NCBI GenBank assembly: GCA_963750075.1
Contig: CAVVPG010000005.1
Span: forward strand, 1-64,000
DNA: 64,000 nucleotides
Direction of reading: 5' to 3'
From: Bog-473 sp963750075
Lineage (GTDB): Bacteria; Actinomycetota; Acidimicrobiia; Acidimicrobiales; RAAP-2
Shown here: piece after piece, positions 55,262 through 64,000 of the stretch
Layout: each line of letters opens with the position of its first letter
How positions within the stretch are numbered: the first letter of the stretch is position 1
Translations under genes and position numbers: made by a program
The notes under the pieces: generated by a model
The model's database searches: none
What the model saw: only the letters and a program-made list of their open reading frames with translations
Told to the model about the DNA's origin: nothing

Positions 55262-56640
55262 GGCCGACCCCCTCCCCCGCCGTCCCCGTCGTCGTCGCCG
55301 ATGACGCGCAGCACCCCGCTCACCCGGTCGACGGCCTGGTGCCGGCGCAGCTCGTCGATCGTGGCGAGCAGGTCGCCCTCGCGCGCCACGTGGGTGAGGA
55401 AGATGAGGCGGGCCTCCTCGGCCAGCCCGACCTGCTCCATGGCCCGGATGGAGACACCGTGGTCGCCGAAGATCTTGGCCACGGCGGCCAGGACGCCGGG
55501 CCGGTCCGCCACGTCCATGCTGAGGTAGAAGGCGGCCCGCATGTCGCTCTGGGAGCGCACCGTGGTGCTCGTGCGCTTCGGCGCGGGCGCCGGCGCGCCG
55601 GCCAGCAGGTTGCGCGAGGCGTCGACGAGGTCCCCCAGCATGGCGCTCGCGGTCGGCCCTCCACCGGCGCCGCGCCCGTAGAGCATGAGCTCGCCGCTGA
55701 CCGCGCCCTCGACGAACACCGCGTTGAAGACGCCGCGCACCGCCGCCAGCGGGTGCGTCTTGGGAACCATGGCCGGGTGCACCCGGACGGAGACCTCGGG
55801 CCCGCCGTCGACCAGCTCGGCGACCGCCAGCAGCTTCACGGAGTAGCCGAGCCGGCTGGCGTAGGCGACGTCGGCCGCGCTGATGCCGCTGATGCCCTCG
55901 CGGTGGACGTCGGCGTCGACGATGTCGGATCCGAACGCGAGCGCGGCCAGGATGGACGCCTTGGCGGCGGCGTCGTGCCCCTCGACGTCCGCCGTGGGGT
56001 CACGCTCGGCCAGGCCGAGCTCCTGCGCCTCGCGCAGCGCGTCGTCGTAACTGTCGCCGTGCTCCTCCATGCGGGTGAGGATGTAGTTGGTCGTGCCGTT
56101 GACGATCCCCATCACGCGGAGGATCTGCTCCCCGGCCAGCGACTCGCGGAGCGGCCGGATGACCGGGATGGCGCCCGCGACCGCGGCCTCGTAGAGCAGG
56201 TCCACCCCGGCGGTGGCCGCCACCTCGGCCAGCTCGGCGCCGGCGGTGGCCAGGAGCGCCTTGTTCCCCGTGACGACGGGCTTGCCGCTGCGCAGCGCGG
56301 TCTCGACCAGCTCGTGCGCGGGGTGCAGGCCCCCGATCAGCTCGACCACGACGTCGACGTCGTCGCGGGCCACGAGCGCGGCGGCGTCGGTGCCGATGAG
56401 GCCCGGGTCGATGGCCGGTGAGCGGGGCTTCTCCGGGTTGGCGACGGCGATCCCGACCAGCTCGAGGCGGATGCCGGTACGGGCGGCGACGTCGTCGGCC
56501 CGGGTCAGCAGTATCTCGGCGAGGGCGCCGCCCACGTTGCCGCAGCCGAGCAGCGCGACGCGCACGGTCGGCGCCGGGTGCGCGTGCGGGTGGGGGTGTC
56601 CGGGGCCGTCCGCCCGGGCGCTGGCCTCGTCGGCAGTCAC
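55258..56640 (-). CDS. hom: Homoserine dehydrogenase
   Basis: 460 residues from GTG 56640. NAD(P) motif VALLGCGNVGGALAEILLTR, ADVEGHDAAAKASILAALAF with catalytic Lys, and a C-terminal ACT domain (VADRPGVLAAVAKIFGDHGV) for threonine feedback. The N-terminus has a His/Pro-rich lead (GHPHPHAHPAPTVR), and the last residues are DDDGDGGGGGRP. Coupled to thrC. Confidence 0.96.
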   Translation of the reverse strand: MTADEASARADGPGHPHPHAHPAPTVRVALLGCGNVGGALAEILLTRADDVAARTGIRLELVGIAVANPEKPRSPAIDPGLIGTDAAALVARDDVDVVVELIGGLHPAHELVETALRSGKPVVTGNKALLATAGAELAEVAATAGVDLLYEAAVAGAIPVIRPLRESLAGEQILRVMGIVNGTTNYILTRMEEHGDSYDDALREAQELGLAERDPTADVEGHDAAAKASILAALAFGSDIVDADVHREGISGISAADVAYASRLGYSVKLLAVAELVDGGPEVSVRVHPAMVPKTHPLAAVRGVFNAVFVEGAVSGELMLYGRGAGGGPTASAMLGDLVDASRNLLAGAPAPAPKRTSTTVRSQSDMRAAFYLSMDVADRPGVLAAVAKIFGDHGVSIRAMEQVGLAEEARLIFLTHVAREGDLLATIDELRRHQAVDRVSGVLRVIGDDDGDGGGGGRP

Positions 56641-56742
56641 GTCCAAACGGTACAGGCTGCCGACGCGGTGACCTGCCCTTTTCGCCTGCCGGCGGCCCGC
56701 GTTGTGCCGGCGTTGCGCCGGGACGCACGGACGGACGTCGGT

Positions 56743-56754
56743 GGTGTTAGCACC
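56743..56754 (+). promoter_or_regulatory. GGTGTTAGCACC, near-palindrome resembling the sites at 19.7 kb
   Basis: One mismatch from the perfect palindrome GGTGTTAACACC found at 19701. Lies 73 nt before the FtsX-type gene in the gap divergent from hom. Possibly bound by the same regulator; only three sites are seen in the window. Confidence 0.35.
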
Positions 56755-56826
56755 ATGCCGCGCTGGCAGGCTGGCTCCCTTGAGCAACCGCCGACACTTG
56801 GGTGACACTGGCGCCCGGGAGGTGCC

Positions 56827-59272
56827 GTGCCGTTTCTCCGACTGATGCTCCAGGCCGGCGCACGGTATCGCTGGCGCTCGTGGCTCGCCCTGACGCTGCT
56901 CACCGCAGTGGTGGTCGGCCTGGTCCTGACCGGGGCGGCCACCGCCCGCCGGACCGCCACGGGCGTTCCCCCGTTTTGAGGCGGCCCACGGGTACGACGC
57001 CTTCTTCTACAGCGCCAACCCGGTCCCACGGGTCGCGTCCTTGCCGGAGGTCGCGTCGGTCACGTGGCTCCGCGCGCCCGCCATCGGCGCCCCGACGTGC
57101 GCCTGCCGCCCCATCAACGACAACGAATTCTCCTTCGACGAGGTCCCCCCGGCGCAGCTGACCCAGGTGGTCAAGCTGGTGAGCGGCCGCCTGCCCGACC
57201 AGTCCGACCCCGACCAGGTCCTGGCCTCGTACAACCTCGAGCCTTTCGGGCTGCACATCGGCAGCGTGCTGCGGATCGGGCTGGCGGCCCCGTCCCAGCG
57301 GACGAAGGTGCTGAGCAACGCCAACATCACCCCGGCTGGTCCGACGGTCACCCTGCACGTCGTCGGCTTCTCGGTCTCCGAGTTCGAGTTCCCGACGGCG
57401 TCATTGCCGCCCTCCTACGACGTCTACGGCACGAGCGCCTTCGCCCGGAAGTACAACGCGCAGGCCGTCGTCTTCAACGAGTACGAGTTCCGCCTACGCC
57501 ACGGTGCCGCCAGCCTTCCCCGCTTCGAGTCCGAGGTGCGGGCCCTGGGGGGCCTCTCCGGCACCGACCTCGACGGGCTGGCCAACTCCATCGCCACCTC
57601 CATCGACCCCCAGGCGGTCGGGTGGTGGATCCTGACCGCCCTGGCCGCGCTGGTCGGGATCATCGTCCTGGCACAGGCGCTGGCCCGCCAGGCCGGCTTG
57701 GAGGCAGACGACTACCCGGTTCTCGGGTCACTGGGCGCCACCCGCCGGCAGCTGTTCACGCTCACCATGGCCCGTACGCTGGCCGTCGCCCTGGCCGGCG
57801 CCGCGGGGGGCACACTGATCGCCGCGTTGGCTCTCCGGGTTCTTCCCCGTCGGCGAGGCGAGGCTCGCCGACCCGGCGCCGGGGTTCGACTTCGACGCCC
57901 TGCTCTACCTCGGTGGCGCGGCGGTCGCGGTCGCCGCCGTGCTCGCGCTGGGCGTCTGGCCCGCGATCCGCGCTTCTCGCCTGGTCTCGAGGCGCGGGGA
58001 CGACCCGGTCGTGCGGTCGTCGCGGGTCGTCGCTGTGCTGACCGCGTCCGGGGCACCACCCACCGCGCTCATCGGGATCCGCAACGCCCTGGAGCGGGGC
58101 CGCGGCCGCACGACCGTGCCGGTCAGCTCGGCCCTCGTCGGTGCGGTCCTGGCGGTGGCGGTCCTCTGCGGCACTGCCGTGTTCGGGGCGAGCCTGACCC
58201 ACCTGACGGACTCTCCCTCGCTGTACGGCCAGGACTTCGATGCATGGATCACGACCAACGGCACCGGGTCGCTCGCTCAGAACGAACAGCTGGTCGCTGC
58301 CGTCGAACGACCCGGCATCGTGGCCATCATGGCCGGCATCGGTGAGACGGTGACCGTCAACGGCCACGTGGTCGACGCCGTGGCCGGGCAGAGCCTCCGG
58401 GGCCCGCTCCTCATCACAGCGGTCGACGGTCGACTTCCGGCGACCACCGACGAGGTCGTGCTCGGCGCGAAGACGATGCGCGACGTGGGCGCCCGGGTCG
58501 GCTCGACCGTGCGCGTTGCGCTGTCCGGATCGTCGTCCGGCGGTCAGACGACCAAGGTCGGGACCTTCCGGGTCGTGGGTACGACGGTGCTCCCGCCCGA
58601 CTTCAACAGCCAGGGACTGGGGACGGGCGCGGTGTTCACCCTGGAGGGCCTTCTCGGACGCACCTGCCCGAGCGGTGCCCGAGCTCGCACCTGCCTCGTC
58701 GAGTCGCTCGTGGCGCAAGGTGGCGTGGTCATCGTTCGCAGCGCACCCGGGCCGGGGGGCGCGGCGGCGCTGGCCGGCTTGAGCCGGGACGACTCGAACC
58801 AGATCAGCTTCCCCCGGCCGCCCACCGATCTGGTCAACTTCGGCGAGGCGGTCAACTTCCCGCTCATCTTCGGACTGATCGTCGTCCCCTTCGGAGTGGC
58901 CACGCTCCTCCACCTGCTCGTGTCCAGCCTGAACCGGCGGCGACGGGAGATGGGACTGCTCAAGTCACTGGGATTCGTCCGCCGCCAAATCGCCCCGTCC
59001 GTCTCCTGGCAGACCACCACCGTCGCCGCCATCGGGATCGTGCTGGGCGTCCCCCTGGGGATCGCCGCCGGTCGGTGGGTCTGGGATGCCTTCGCGTCGA
59101 ACCTGGGGGTGGTCGCCGACCCCGTCGTGACGGCGTGGGTCGTCGCGTCCATCGCGGCCGGGACGCTCGTCGTCGCCAACCTGTTGGCGATCGGGCCGGC
59201 ACTCGTCGCGTCCCGCGCCAAGGCGGCATCACTCCTCAAGGCGGAAGGACGCTCAGCCGTCGAGGCGGGTGA
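56827..59272 (+). pseudogene. FtsX-like ABC transporter permease, two or three frame changes
   Basis: The gene reads as an FtsX/MacB-type permease of about 810 residues in three frames. It starts at GTG 56827 after GGGAGGTG with MPFLRLMLQAGARYRWRSWL and its first helix. An extra G in the GGG at 56961-56963 breaks RRTAT|AFPRFEAAHGYDAFFY. A second change near 57835 breaks the second membrane region ALAL|GFFPVGEARLADPA. The end may need a third near 59243 to reach the TGA at 59272 that overlaps the lysA end. Two FtsX domains are visible: helices around GWWILTALAALVGIIVLAQ and later NFPLIFGLIVVPFGVATLLH, followed by EMGLLKSLGFVRRQIAPSV. No ATPase gene is nearby. Lies on the opposite strand inserted between hom and lysA. 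Errors or decay cannot be told apart. Confidence 0.75.
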
Positions 59273-60560
59273 GGTCGTCGAAGTTCTCGCGCCGGACGGT
59301 GACGCGGGCCGTACCGTCGGAGACGAAGACGACGGCCGGGCGGGGCACCTTGTTGTAGTTGGAGGCCATGGCGTAGCCGTAGGCACCGGTGACGGGCGTG
59401 GCGAGGATGTCCCCCACCTCGAGGTCGTCGGGCACGTAGGCGTCGGGCACCACGAGGTCGCCGCTCTCGCAGTGCTTGCCCACGATGCGCACCGGCCGCG
59501 GGCGGGGGGCCGCGGCCGACCGCGGCAGGAAGGCCTCGTAGCCGCTGCCGTAGAGCACGGGCCGCGGGTTGTCGCTCATCCCCCCGTCCACGCTCACGTA
59601 GGTCCGGATGCCGGGGAGGTGCTTCACCGTGCCGACGGTGTAGAGCGTCATGCCGGCGGTGGCCACGATGGCACGCCCGGGCTCGGCGGAGACCCTCGTG
59701 GCGGGGTCGACCCCCGCCGTGACGCAGGCCTCCCGCGTGGCGTCCGCCCACTCGGCCATCGTCGGCGCCGACTCGCCGTTGACATAGGGCACGCCGAGCC
59801 CACCGCCGACGACGAGCTCGGGCAGGCCGAGCGGGGCGAAGAACGCGCCGAGCACCTCGGCCGCCTGCTCGAAGGACGAGGCGTCGAACACCTGGCTCCC
59901 GATGTGGGCGTGCACCCCGACCAGCTCGGCGCCGGGTAGGAGCTCGAGGGCGGCCACCGCCTCGGCGGCGGCGCCGGAGGACACGGAGAAACCGAACTTG
60001 GAGTCCTCCTGGCCGGTGCGCACGAACTCGTGGGTGTGCGCCTCCACGCCCGGGGTCACCCGGACGAGGACCTTGGGCCGGAGCGGGGACGGCGGGGACG
60101 ACTCCAGCAGGCCGCCGAGGCGGGCCACCTCGTCGAAGGAGTCGACGACGATCCGCCCGACGCCGACGGAGAGGGCGGCGGCCAGCTCCTCGGCCGACTT
60201 GTTGTTGCCGTGCAGGACGAGGCGCTCCGCCGGCACGCCCGCCGAGAGAGCCACGTGAAGCTCGCCACCCGACGCCACATCGAGGTGCAGCCCCTCGTCG
60301 TGGGCCAGGCGGGCCATGGCCCGGCACAGGAAGGCCTTGGTCGCGTAGGCCACCCCGTCGCCCCAGGCGGCGACTGCCTCGCGACAGGCGTGGCGTAGGT
60401 GGTCCTCGTCGTAGACGAAGAGGGGCGTGCCGAACTCCTCCGCCAGCTCCAGGACGTCGATGCCACCGATGTGGAGGTGGCCCCGGTCGTCGACGGACGC
60501 ACCGCGCGGCAGGAGATGGCGCTCCAGCGGTGCGGTGGCGACGTCGTGGTCCGTCGGCAT
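59253..60560 (-). CDS. lysA: Diaminopimelate decarboxylase
   Basis: 435 residues. PLP Lys in GVAYATKAFLCRAMARLA, substrate loops SKFGFSVSSGAAAEAV and HAHIGSQVFDASSFEQAAEV, GGGLGVPY, and C-terminal GKHCESGDLVV with the catalytic Cys and YNKVPRPAVVFV. It makes lysine from meso-diaminopimelate. The tRNA-Arg(CCG) lies just upstream, as in Mycobacterium, but argS is not seen here. Confidence 0.96.
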   Translation of the reverse strand: MPTDHDVATAPLERHLLPRGASVDDRGHLHIGGIDVLELAEEFGTPLFVYDEDHLRHACREAVAAWGDGVAYATKAFLCRAMARLAHDEGLHLDVASGGELHVALSAGVPAERLVLHGNNKSAEELAAALSVGVGRIVVDSFDEVARLGGLLESSPPSPLRPKVLVRVTPGVEAHTHEFVRTGQEDSKFGFSVSSGAAAEAVAALELLPGAELVGVHAHIGSQVFDASSFEQAAEVLGAFFAPLGLPELVVGGGLGVPYVNGESAPTMAEWADATREACVTAGVDPATRVSAEPGRAIVATAGMTLYTVGTVKHLPGIRTYVSVDGGMSDNPRPVLYGSGYEAFLPRSAAAPRPRPVRIVGKHCESGDLVVPDAYVPDDLEVGDILATPVTGAYGYAMASNYNKVPRPAVVFVSDGTARVTVRRENFDDLTRLDG

Positions 60561-60669
60561 GGAGATGCAGGATACGGCAGCCCTCGTGCAGTCGACTCAC
60601 GCCGGGAACGGCACGGGTGCGTGGGGACTACGATCGTCCCCTGCTCGCGCGCCGTCGCGGGCACTGCCC

Positions 60670-60744
60670 GCCCCCGTAGCTCAGCGGATAGAGCACCGGC
60701 CTCCGGAGCCGGTGGCGCAGGTTCGAGTCCTGCCGGGGGCGCCA
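60670..60744 (+). tRNA. tRNA-Arg (anticodon CCG), CCA encoded
   Basis: Acceptor GCCCCCG pairs with CGGGGGC. D-arm GCTCAGCGGATAGAGC, anticodon stem-loop CCGGC-CTCCGGA-GCCGG with anticodon CCG, and T-arm GCAGGTTCGAGTCCTGC. Discriminator G followed by CCA (60742-60744). Reads CGG codons. Confidence 0.95.
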
Positions 60745-60814
60745 CTTTTCGAGAAGGGGAAGCGCACACTGCGTTCGCCGGGTTGTGCCCTGCGGCGCCG
60801 GGCGCTCAGCATGT

Positions 60815-61372
60815 TCAGCCCGTTCGGCTGTCCCAGCGCTCGTAGTAGGGCTGGACTCCAAAGACTCTCGCCAGGACGGCCAGGGGCGGAAGGAACACGT
60901 TCTGAGCCCAAATGGGCGGCGACGTGGCCCGGCTCTCGTGCCGGAAGTGCCAGAAGGTCGCCCCGAGCTGCAAGGGGTTCTTTGGTGCGCCTCTTGACGT
61001 GGTCCTGCCATCGTTGACCAGCCCCGCCAGAGCTTCGTGGAACTCCTTGGTCCGAAGGGCTGGTCGCAGTTCGACCATCCCCTCGATGTCCACCGATCCG
61101 GTGTTCCCCTCGGAGTGAGGCGCCCCAGGCGGGACGACGATCGTCTCGCCGGCTCGAGCTACCAGTTCCCGATCATCCAAGGTGAAGTGGGCCTCACCTT
61201 CCTTGATCGTGAAACGCTCCTCTTGGTGAGGGTGGATGTGCTCGGTAATGACGCCACCGGGCACGCTCCGCCAGTTGAATCGGACGTAGGCCCCGTCGCT
61301 GTCCTCGGCGAGGGCGGTGTACTCGATCCATTCGCCGGTGGCGGGGTTGAAGAAGGGCAGGAAGCCGGTCAT
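60815..61372 (-). CDS. Cupin-domain protein
   Basis: 185 residues. A single cupin with metal motif TEHIHPHQEERFTIKEGEAH (His, His, Glu) and the second motif GETIVVPPGAPHSEGN (His). The second half (FHEALAGLVNDGRTTSRGAP, ending PPLAVLARVFGVQPYYERW) resembles the C-terminal part of cupins with a short helical extension near a membrane. Substrate unknown. It overlaps the membrane-protein gene by 4 nt and forms a three-gene unit with that gene and the epimerase. Confidence 0.85.
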   Translation of the reverse strand: MTGFLPFFNPATGEWIEYTALAEDSDGAYVRFNWRSVPGGVITEHIHPHQEERFTIKEGEAHFTLDDRELVARAGETIVVPPGAPHSEGNTGSVDIEGMVELRPALRTKEFHEALAGLVNDGRTTSRGAPKNPLQLGATFWHFRHESRATSPPIWAQNVFLPPLAVLARVFGVQPYYERWDSRTG

Positions 61373-61992
61373 GGAGCCTGCGGGCGCAGGTGCACAGGTG
61401 GTCTCGTCCGGTCGGATGCTTGCAAGCCGGCGAGGTCGTGGAAACCGGCGGCAGCCGTCGCCAGGAGCAGCACGCCCGCCGCGATGCCCGTGGTGGCCGC
61501 CAGGGCCGTCCCCGACATCGTGGCGACCAGGATGACGGGACCGACGGTCAGCGCCCAGCCCACCGGGCGGTACCGGGGGATGTGGACCACGTGGTCGAGC
61601 CAGAGCAGAAGCGGTCCGATCGTGATGGCGATCGACGGCAGGACCCAGTCCGAATGGCCGGCGGCGATGACGATGACCGGTAGGACGAAGGCGGCGACCA
61701 GTTCGATGATCGTGGCGATCGTCACGGATCGCTCGATCCGCTTCGCCTCTGGACCCGACGGGCGGGCCCCGGTCCCCGCCGTGACCCGGATGCCATAGAC
61801 CAGGACGGCGAGGACGATGACACCGAAGACGCCGGCCAGGACAGATTTCGCTGCGCCGTGCAGATTGAGGCTGCCCCGCACCAGCCAGAGGGCGGCGAAG
61901 GCCAGCTGGATGAAACCGCCCACACGCCGGACTCTCCTGGACCAGGCGACCGTTGGGCTCAGCTCGGCTGCAGACTGCTCAAGATCTGTCAC
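61369..61992 (-). CDS. Multi-pass membrane protein of unknown function
   Basis: 207 residues. Six hydrophobic helices: GGFIQLAFAALWLVRG, LAGVFGVIVLAVLVYGI, IATIIELVAAFVLPVIVIAA, IAITIGPLLLWLDHVV, VGWALTVGPVILVATMSG and LAATTGIAAGVLLLATAAAG. His residues lie near the fourth helix end (DHVVHIPRY). No family recognised; the fixed place between the epimerase and cupin genes, with overlaps at both ends, suggests a shared task. Confidence 0.75.
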   Translation of the reverse strand: MTDLEQSAAELSPTVAWSRRVRRVGGFIQLAFAALWLVRGSLNLHGAAKSVLAGVFGVIVLAVLVYGIRVTAGTGARPSGPEAKRIERSVTIATIIELVAAFVLPVIVIAAGHSDWVLPSIAITIGPLLLWLDHVVHIPRYRPVGWALTVGPVILVATMSGTALAATTGIAAGVLLLATAAAGFHDLAGLQASDRTRPPVHLRPQAP

Positions 61993-62936
61993 TTCTCGCT
62001 CCCTTGCGTGCGAAACCAGTCCACGGTCTCCGTGACCGCCGCGGCAAGAGGGGTGCCCCCGGCGCCGAACGTGGACTCGAATTTGGTGGCGTCGAGCACG
62101 AACGGCTCGTCGAACTCGTAGGTCATCTCCACGAGCTCCCTCATGGTCGGGTTGAACAGGCCCAGGCCGCGCATGACCAGCTTGGGGACCGAGCGAATGG
62201 CGACCGGGTGCCCCACCTCGCCGGCGACGAGGTCGAGGAGGGCTCTGGTTGTCACCGTCTGGGGCCCGGGAAGGTGCCAGACCTGTCCGATCGCCCGGGA
62301 ATCGGTGCCGAGCGTGGCCAGGCCGACCGCGATGTCGGGGACATAGCTGTACGTGTGGGGCAGGTTGGGGTTACCAAGGAAGTCGGCCTTCCGGCCGGCC
62401 ACGGCGTGGGCGAAGACACGCTCGCCGAGCGTCGTCTCGGTGACACCCGCGCCGAAGAAGTCCGATGCCCGGCCGATTGCTATCTGGACACGACCGGCTT
62501 CGGCGGCTGCGAGCAACTCCTGGGTCATTGCGGCGCGGGCACGACCCTTGACCGTCGTCGCCGCCAGGGGCAGATCCTCGGTCATCGGCTTGCCGTGCGT
62601 TGGCCCGTAGGCGTAGAGGTTCTCGAGCGTCACAAGAAGCGCGCCCGTGCGTTCGGCCGCACCCAGGACCCCTCGCTGGAGGGGTGGAAACAGCTTCGGC
62701 CACTCTGTGTAGGGGGCGTTGAGACATTGGTAGATGACCGCGGCGCCCTTGGCGGCGTCGATGGCCGCCTCGGGATCGGTGGCATCAGCCGCCCGCCAAT
62801 CGACCCCTTCAATCAGCGTGGCGGCCCGGTTCCTCGACACCGCGCGGACCGGAAGCCCCAAGCTGAAGAGGTGCGCCGCGAGGGCCTTTCCGACTTGGCC
62901 CGTCCCGAAGACGACGTGGACATGATCCTCGCTCAC
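61989..62936 (-). CDS. NAD-dependent epimerase/dehydratase (extended SDR) family protein
   Basis: 315 residues from GTG 62936, with AAAGGA upstream. Nucleotide loop VVFGTGQVGKALAAHLF (glycine pattern GTGQVGK, a GxxGxxG variant), then AVIYQCLNAPYTEWPKL and VTLENLYAYGPTHGKPM. The catalytic YxxxK motif is replaced by ENLYAYGPTHGK, which keeps Tyr but with altered spacing, so reductase or epimerase activity should not be taken as certain. C-terminus is substrate-binding (IGQVWHLPGPQTVTTRAL). First gene of the three-gene minus-strand operon, divergent from a winged-helix regulator. Confidence 0.85.
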   Translation of the reverse strand: MSEDHVHVVFGTGQVGKALAAHLFSLGLPVRAVSRNRAATLIEGVDWRAADATDPEAAIDAAKGAAVIYQCLNAPYTEWPKLFPPLQRGVLGAAERTGALLVTLENLYAYGPTHGKPMTEDLPLAATTVKGRARAAMTQELLAAAEAGRVQIAIGRASDFFGAGVTETTLGERVFAHAVAGRKADFLGNPNLPHTYSYVPDIAVGLATLGTDSRAIGQVWHLPGPQTVTTRALLDLVAGEVGHPVAIRSVPKLVMRGLGLFNPTMRELVEMTYEFDEPFVLDATKFESTFGAGGTPLAAAVTETVDWFRTQGSEK

Positions 62937-63016
62937 GGCAGGATCCTTTCGTGAACCCGAGCACGTGACCGTCGTCGGCGGCCGAGCCTCGGTGCCTTCG
63001 ATGACGCTACCCTCGT

Positions 63017-63050
63017 TTGCACAATACATGCAACAGATTTCCGGAATCTG
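63017..63050. promoter_or_regulatory. Two inverted repeats in the divergent promoter region
   Basis: TTGCA-CAATACA-TGCAA (63017-63033) and CAGATT-TCCGG-AATCTG (63034-63050) are adjacent inverted repeats, 18 nt before the regulator ATG and about 80 nt before the epimerase start. They are the best candidates for the regulator's own binding sites. Confidence 0.5.
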
Positions 63051-63067
63051 ATGGCTATGGTGCTGAT

Positions 63068-63367
63068 ATGGCGGAGTGGAGCTTCCTGACCAACCACGCC
63101 CGGGTGCTCGTGTGCATCGCTCACGACCCTGGAATGCGTCTTCGTGACATTGCCGCCGCGGTGGGCGTCACTGAGCGGACGGTATTCGGCATCGTCGACG
63201 ATCTCATCGCTCAGGGCTACGTCGACAAGGACAAGGACGGCCGCCGCAACCGCTACTCGATTCGAACCGACCTCCCTCTGGGAGAGAGCCTGGGCCGAGA
63301 GCGGACGATCGGTGACGTGCTGGATCTGCTCGTCGACGCCACGAGGCGAAGTGATGAAGCGACCTGA
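63068..63367 (+). CDS. Winged-helix transcriptional regulator (small MarR/ArsR-type)
   Basis: 99 residues. FLTNHARVLVCIAHDPGMRL, then DIAAAVGVTERTVFGIVDDL (recognition helix) and GYVDKDKDGRRNRYSIR (wing). The protein is a bare DNA-binding domain plus a short tail. Divergent from the epimerase operon with two palindromes between; likely controls it. Ligand sensing is not evident. Confidence 0.85.
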   Translation: MAEWSFLTNHARVLVCIAHDPGMRLRDIAAAVGVTERTVFGIVDDLIAQGYVDKDKDGRRNRYSIRTDLPLGESLGRERTIGDVLDLLVDATRRSDEAT

Positions 63368-63605
63368 CCCTGGGGCCGAAGCAGTAGCCGAATGCCCGGC
63401 CGAGATGTGGTGGCGCGCAGACATGTAGTCGGTCATGAACGGGCTTCTCACCTGTCGCCGGCTGGATAAACCTATCCCTGCCTTCCTGGGCACCCGACTC
63501 TCGTCGACGCCCTCCCGAGATCCGTCGTTCCGCGCCGGGGTTGCCATGATCTAACGGTCTCTCCGCAGCGCACCTCGTCAGTGATCAGGTCGAGCCATGG
63601 TCCCT

Positions 63606-64000
63606 CTAACGGGCGAGCGCGCCCGGCCCGAGCCGCCGCCGGAGGTCTCCCTCGAACTCCCGCACGGCCGGCCCCGCGTGCTGCTCCTTCAGCATGGTCA
63701 AAGTCGGGTAGCCCGAGTCACGCTCGGCGTCCCACTCGTCGGCGAACCGGCCGCTTTCGATGTCCTCGGCGAGCGCGCGCATGGTCGTGAGGAAGTCGAG
63801 GTGGTCGTAGCGGCCGCGGCGGGTGAGCTGGCCGTACTGGCTTGTGGGAGAGTGGAATTCCGACTGCACCGCGTACCCGACCTCGCGCAGCAGCCGGTAT
63901 GTGCGCTCTACCTCACCGGACAACACAAGCTCGGTAATGACCGCTTCAAGCGGGATGCCACGCTCGAGCATCGTCTGGACGAACGCAGTGTTGACAGCCG
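63606..64000 (-). CDS. ilvC: Ketol-acid reductoisomerase, C-terminal part (cut by the window end)
   Basis: The last ~131 codons; the frame is open to the window edge (AVNTAFVQTMLERGIPLEAV). The text matches the knotted C-terminal domain of IlvC: VITELVLSGEVERTYRLLRE, with the acid-binding Glu, EFHSPTSQYGQLTRRGRYD and LAEDIESGRFADEWDAER. The domain ends GDLRRRLGPGALAR. It converts acetolactate in branched-chain amino acid synthesis. The S-P-T-S-Q-Y-G segment replaces the usual S-D-T-A-E-Y-G, so a divergent form or a relative is possible. Confidence 0.75.
   Translation of the reverse strand, partial: AVNTAFVQTMLERGIPLEAVITELVLSGEVERTYRLLREVGYAVQSEFHSPTSQYGQLTRRGRYDHLDFLTTMRALAEDIESGRFADEWDAERDSGYPTLTMLKEQHAGPAVREFEGDLRRRLGPGALAR

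Noticed and set aside
59273..59939. Long open frame continuing the FtsX gene across lysA
   Set aside because: It runs antisense to the intact lysA gene and shows no membrane or FtsX features. It is open only because of high GC.

Overview
This 64 kb window is high-GC DNA from an actinobacterium, most likely an Acidimicrobiia-type lineage and possibly a metagenome-derived contig. The lineage is inferred from the gene order lysA - hom - thrC - rho - rpmE - prfA - prmC - sua5-like - wecA - atp operon - murA, which follows the order known from Mycobacterium but has insertions. Other actinobacterial signs are a trehalose synthase/maltokinase pair, an F420-type FrhB protein, frequent GTG starts and many 1-4 nt gene overlaps.

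Layout. 1-3.3 kb: a Rieske ring-hydroxylating oxygenase and a divergent two-domain CaiB-type CoA-transferase, both frameshifted. 3.5-10.8 kb: a 7.1 kb segment bounded by a ~120 bp direct repeat that contains the 3' part of a tRNA-Ala(CGC) gene. The complete tRNA is at the right end, and no integrase is visible. The segment carries a histidine kinase, response regulator, ABC ATPase and ABC permease on the minus strand, and a three-gene plus-strand module of unknown function with its own promoter. 10.9-19.7 kb: an assimilatory sulfur locus. Divergent transcripts cysH-sir-frhB-like-small ORF-ABC ATPase and cysD-cysN-siroheme gene share a control region with a perfect palindrome. 20.3-24.1 kb: a very large secreted protein with Ig-like repeats and a Gly/Cys tail. 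24.2-33.1 kb: galT, maltokinase, trehalose synthase, enoyl-CoA hydratase, MeaB GTPase, murA and glpX. 33.1-40.8 kb: the complete F-type ATP synthase operon. 41-44 kb: wecA, glyA, rpiB. 44-49 kb: a plus-strand catabolic insert (thiolase-like protein, MarR regulator, amidohydrolase, Fe/2OG dioxygenase). 49-60.6 kb: translation and aspartate-family amino acid genes, plus an FtsX-type permease with shifted frames and a tRNA-Arg. 60.8-63.4 kb: cupin, membrane protein, NAD-dependent epimerase and a divergent winged-helix regulator. The window ends in the 3' part of ilvC.

How the genes work together. CysD/N make APS, CysH reduces it to sulfite, and the siroheme-type reductase reduces sulfite to sulfide using cofactor from the siroheme synthase. 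The FrhB-like Fe-S flavoprotein is the obvious candidate electron-input subunit, so F420H2-linked sulfite reduction is the main biochemical hypothesis here.

Caution. Several genes carry single-base shifts, including atpG, which is normally essential. Some or all shifts may therefore be sequence errors, and the 'broken' calls should be read with that in mind.
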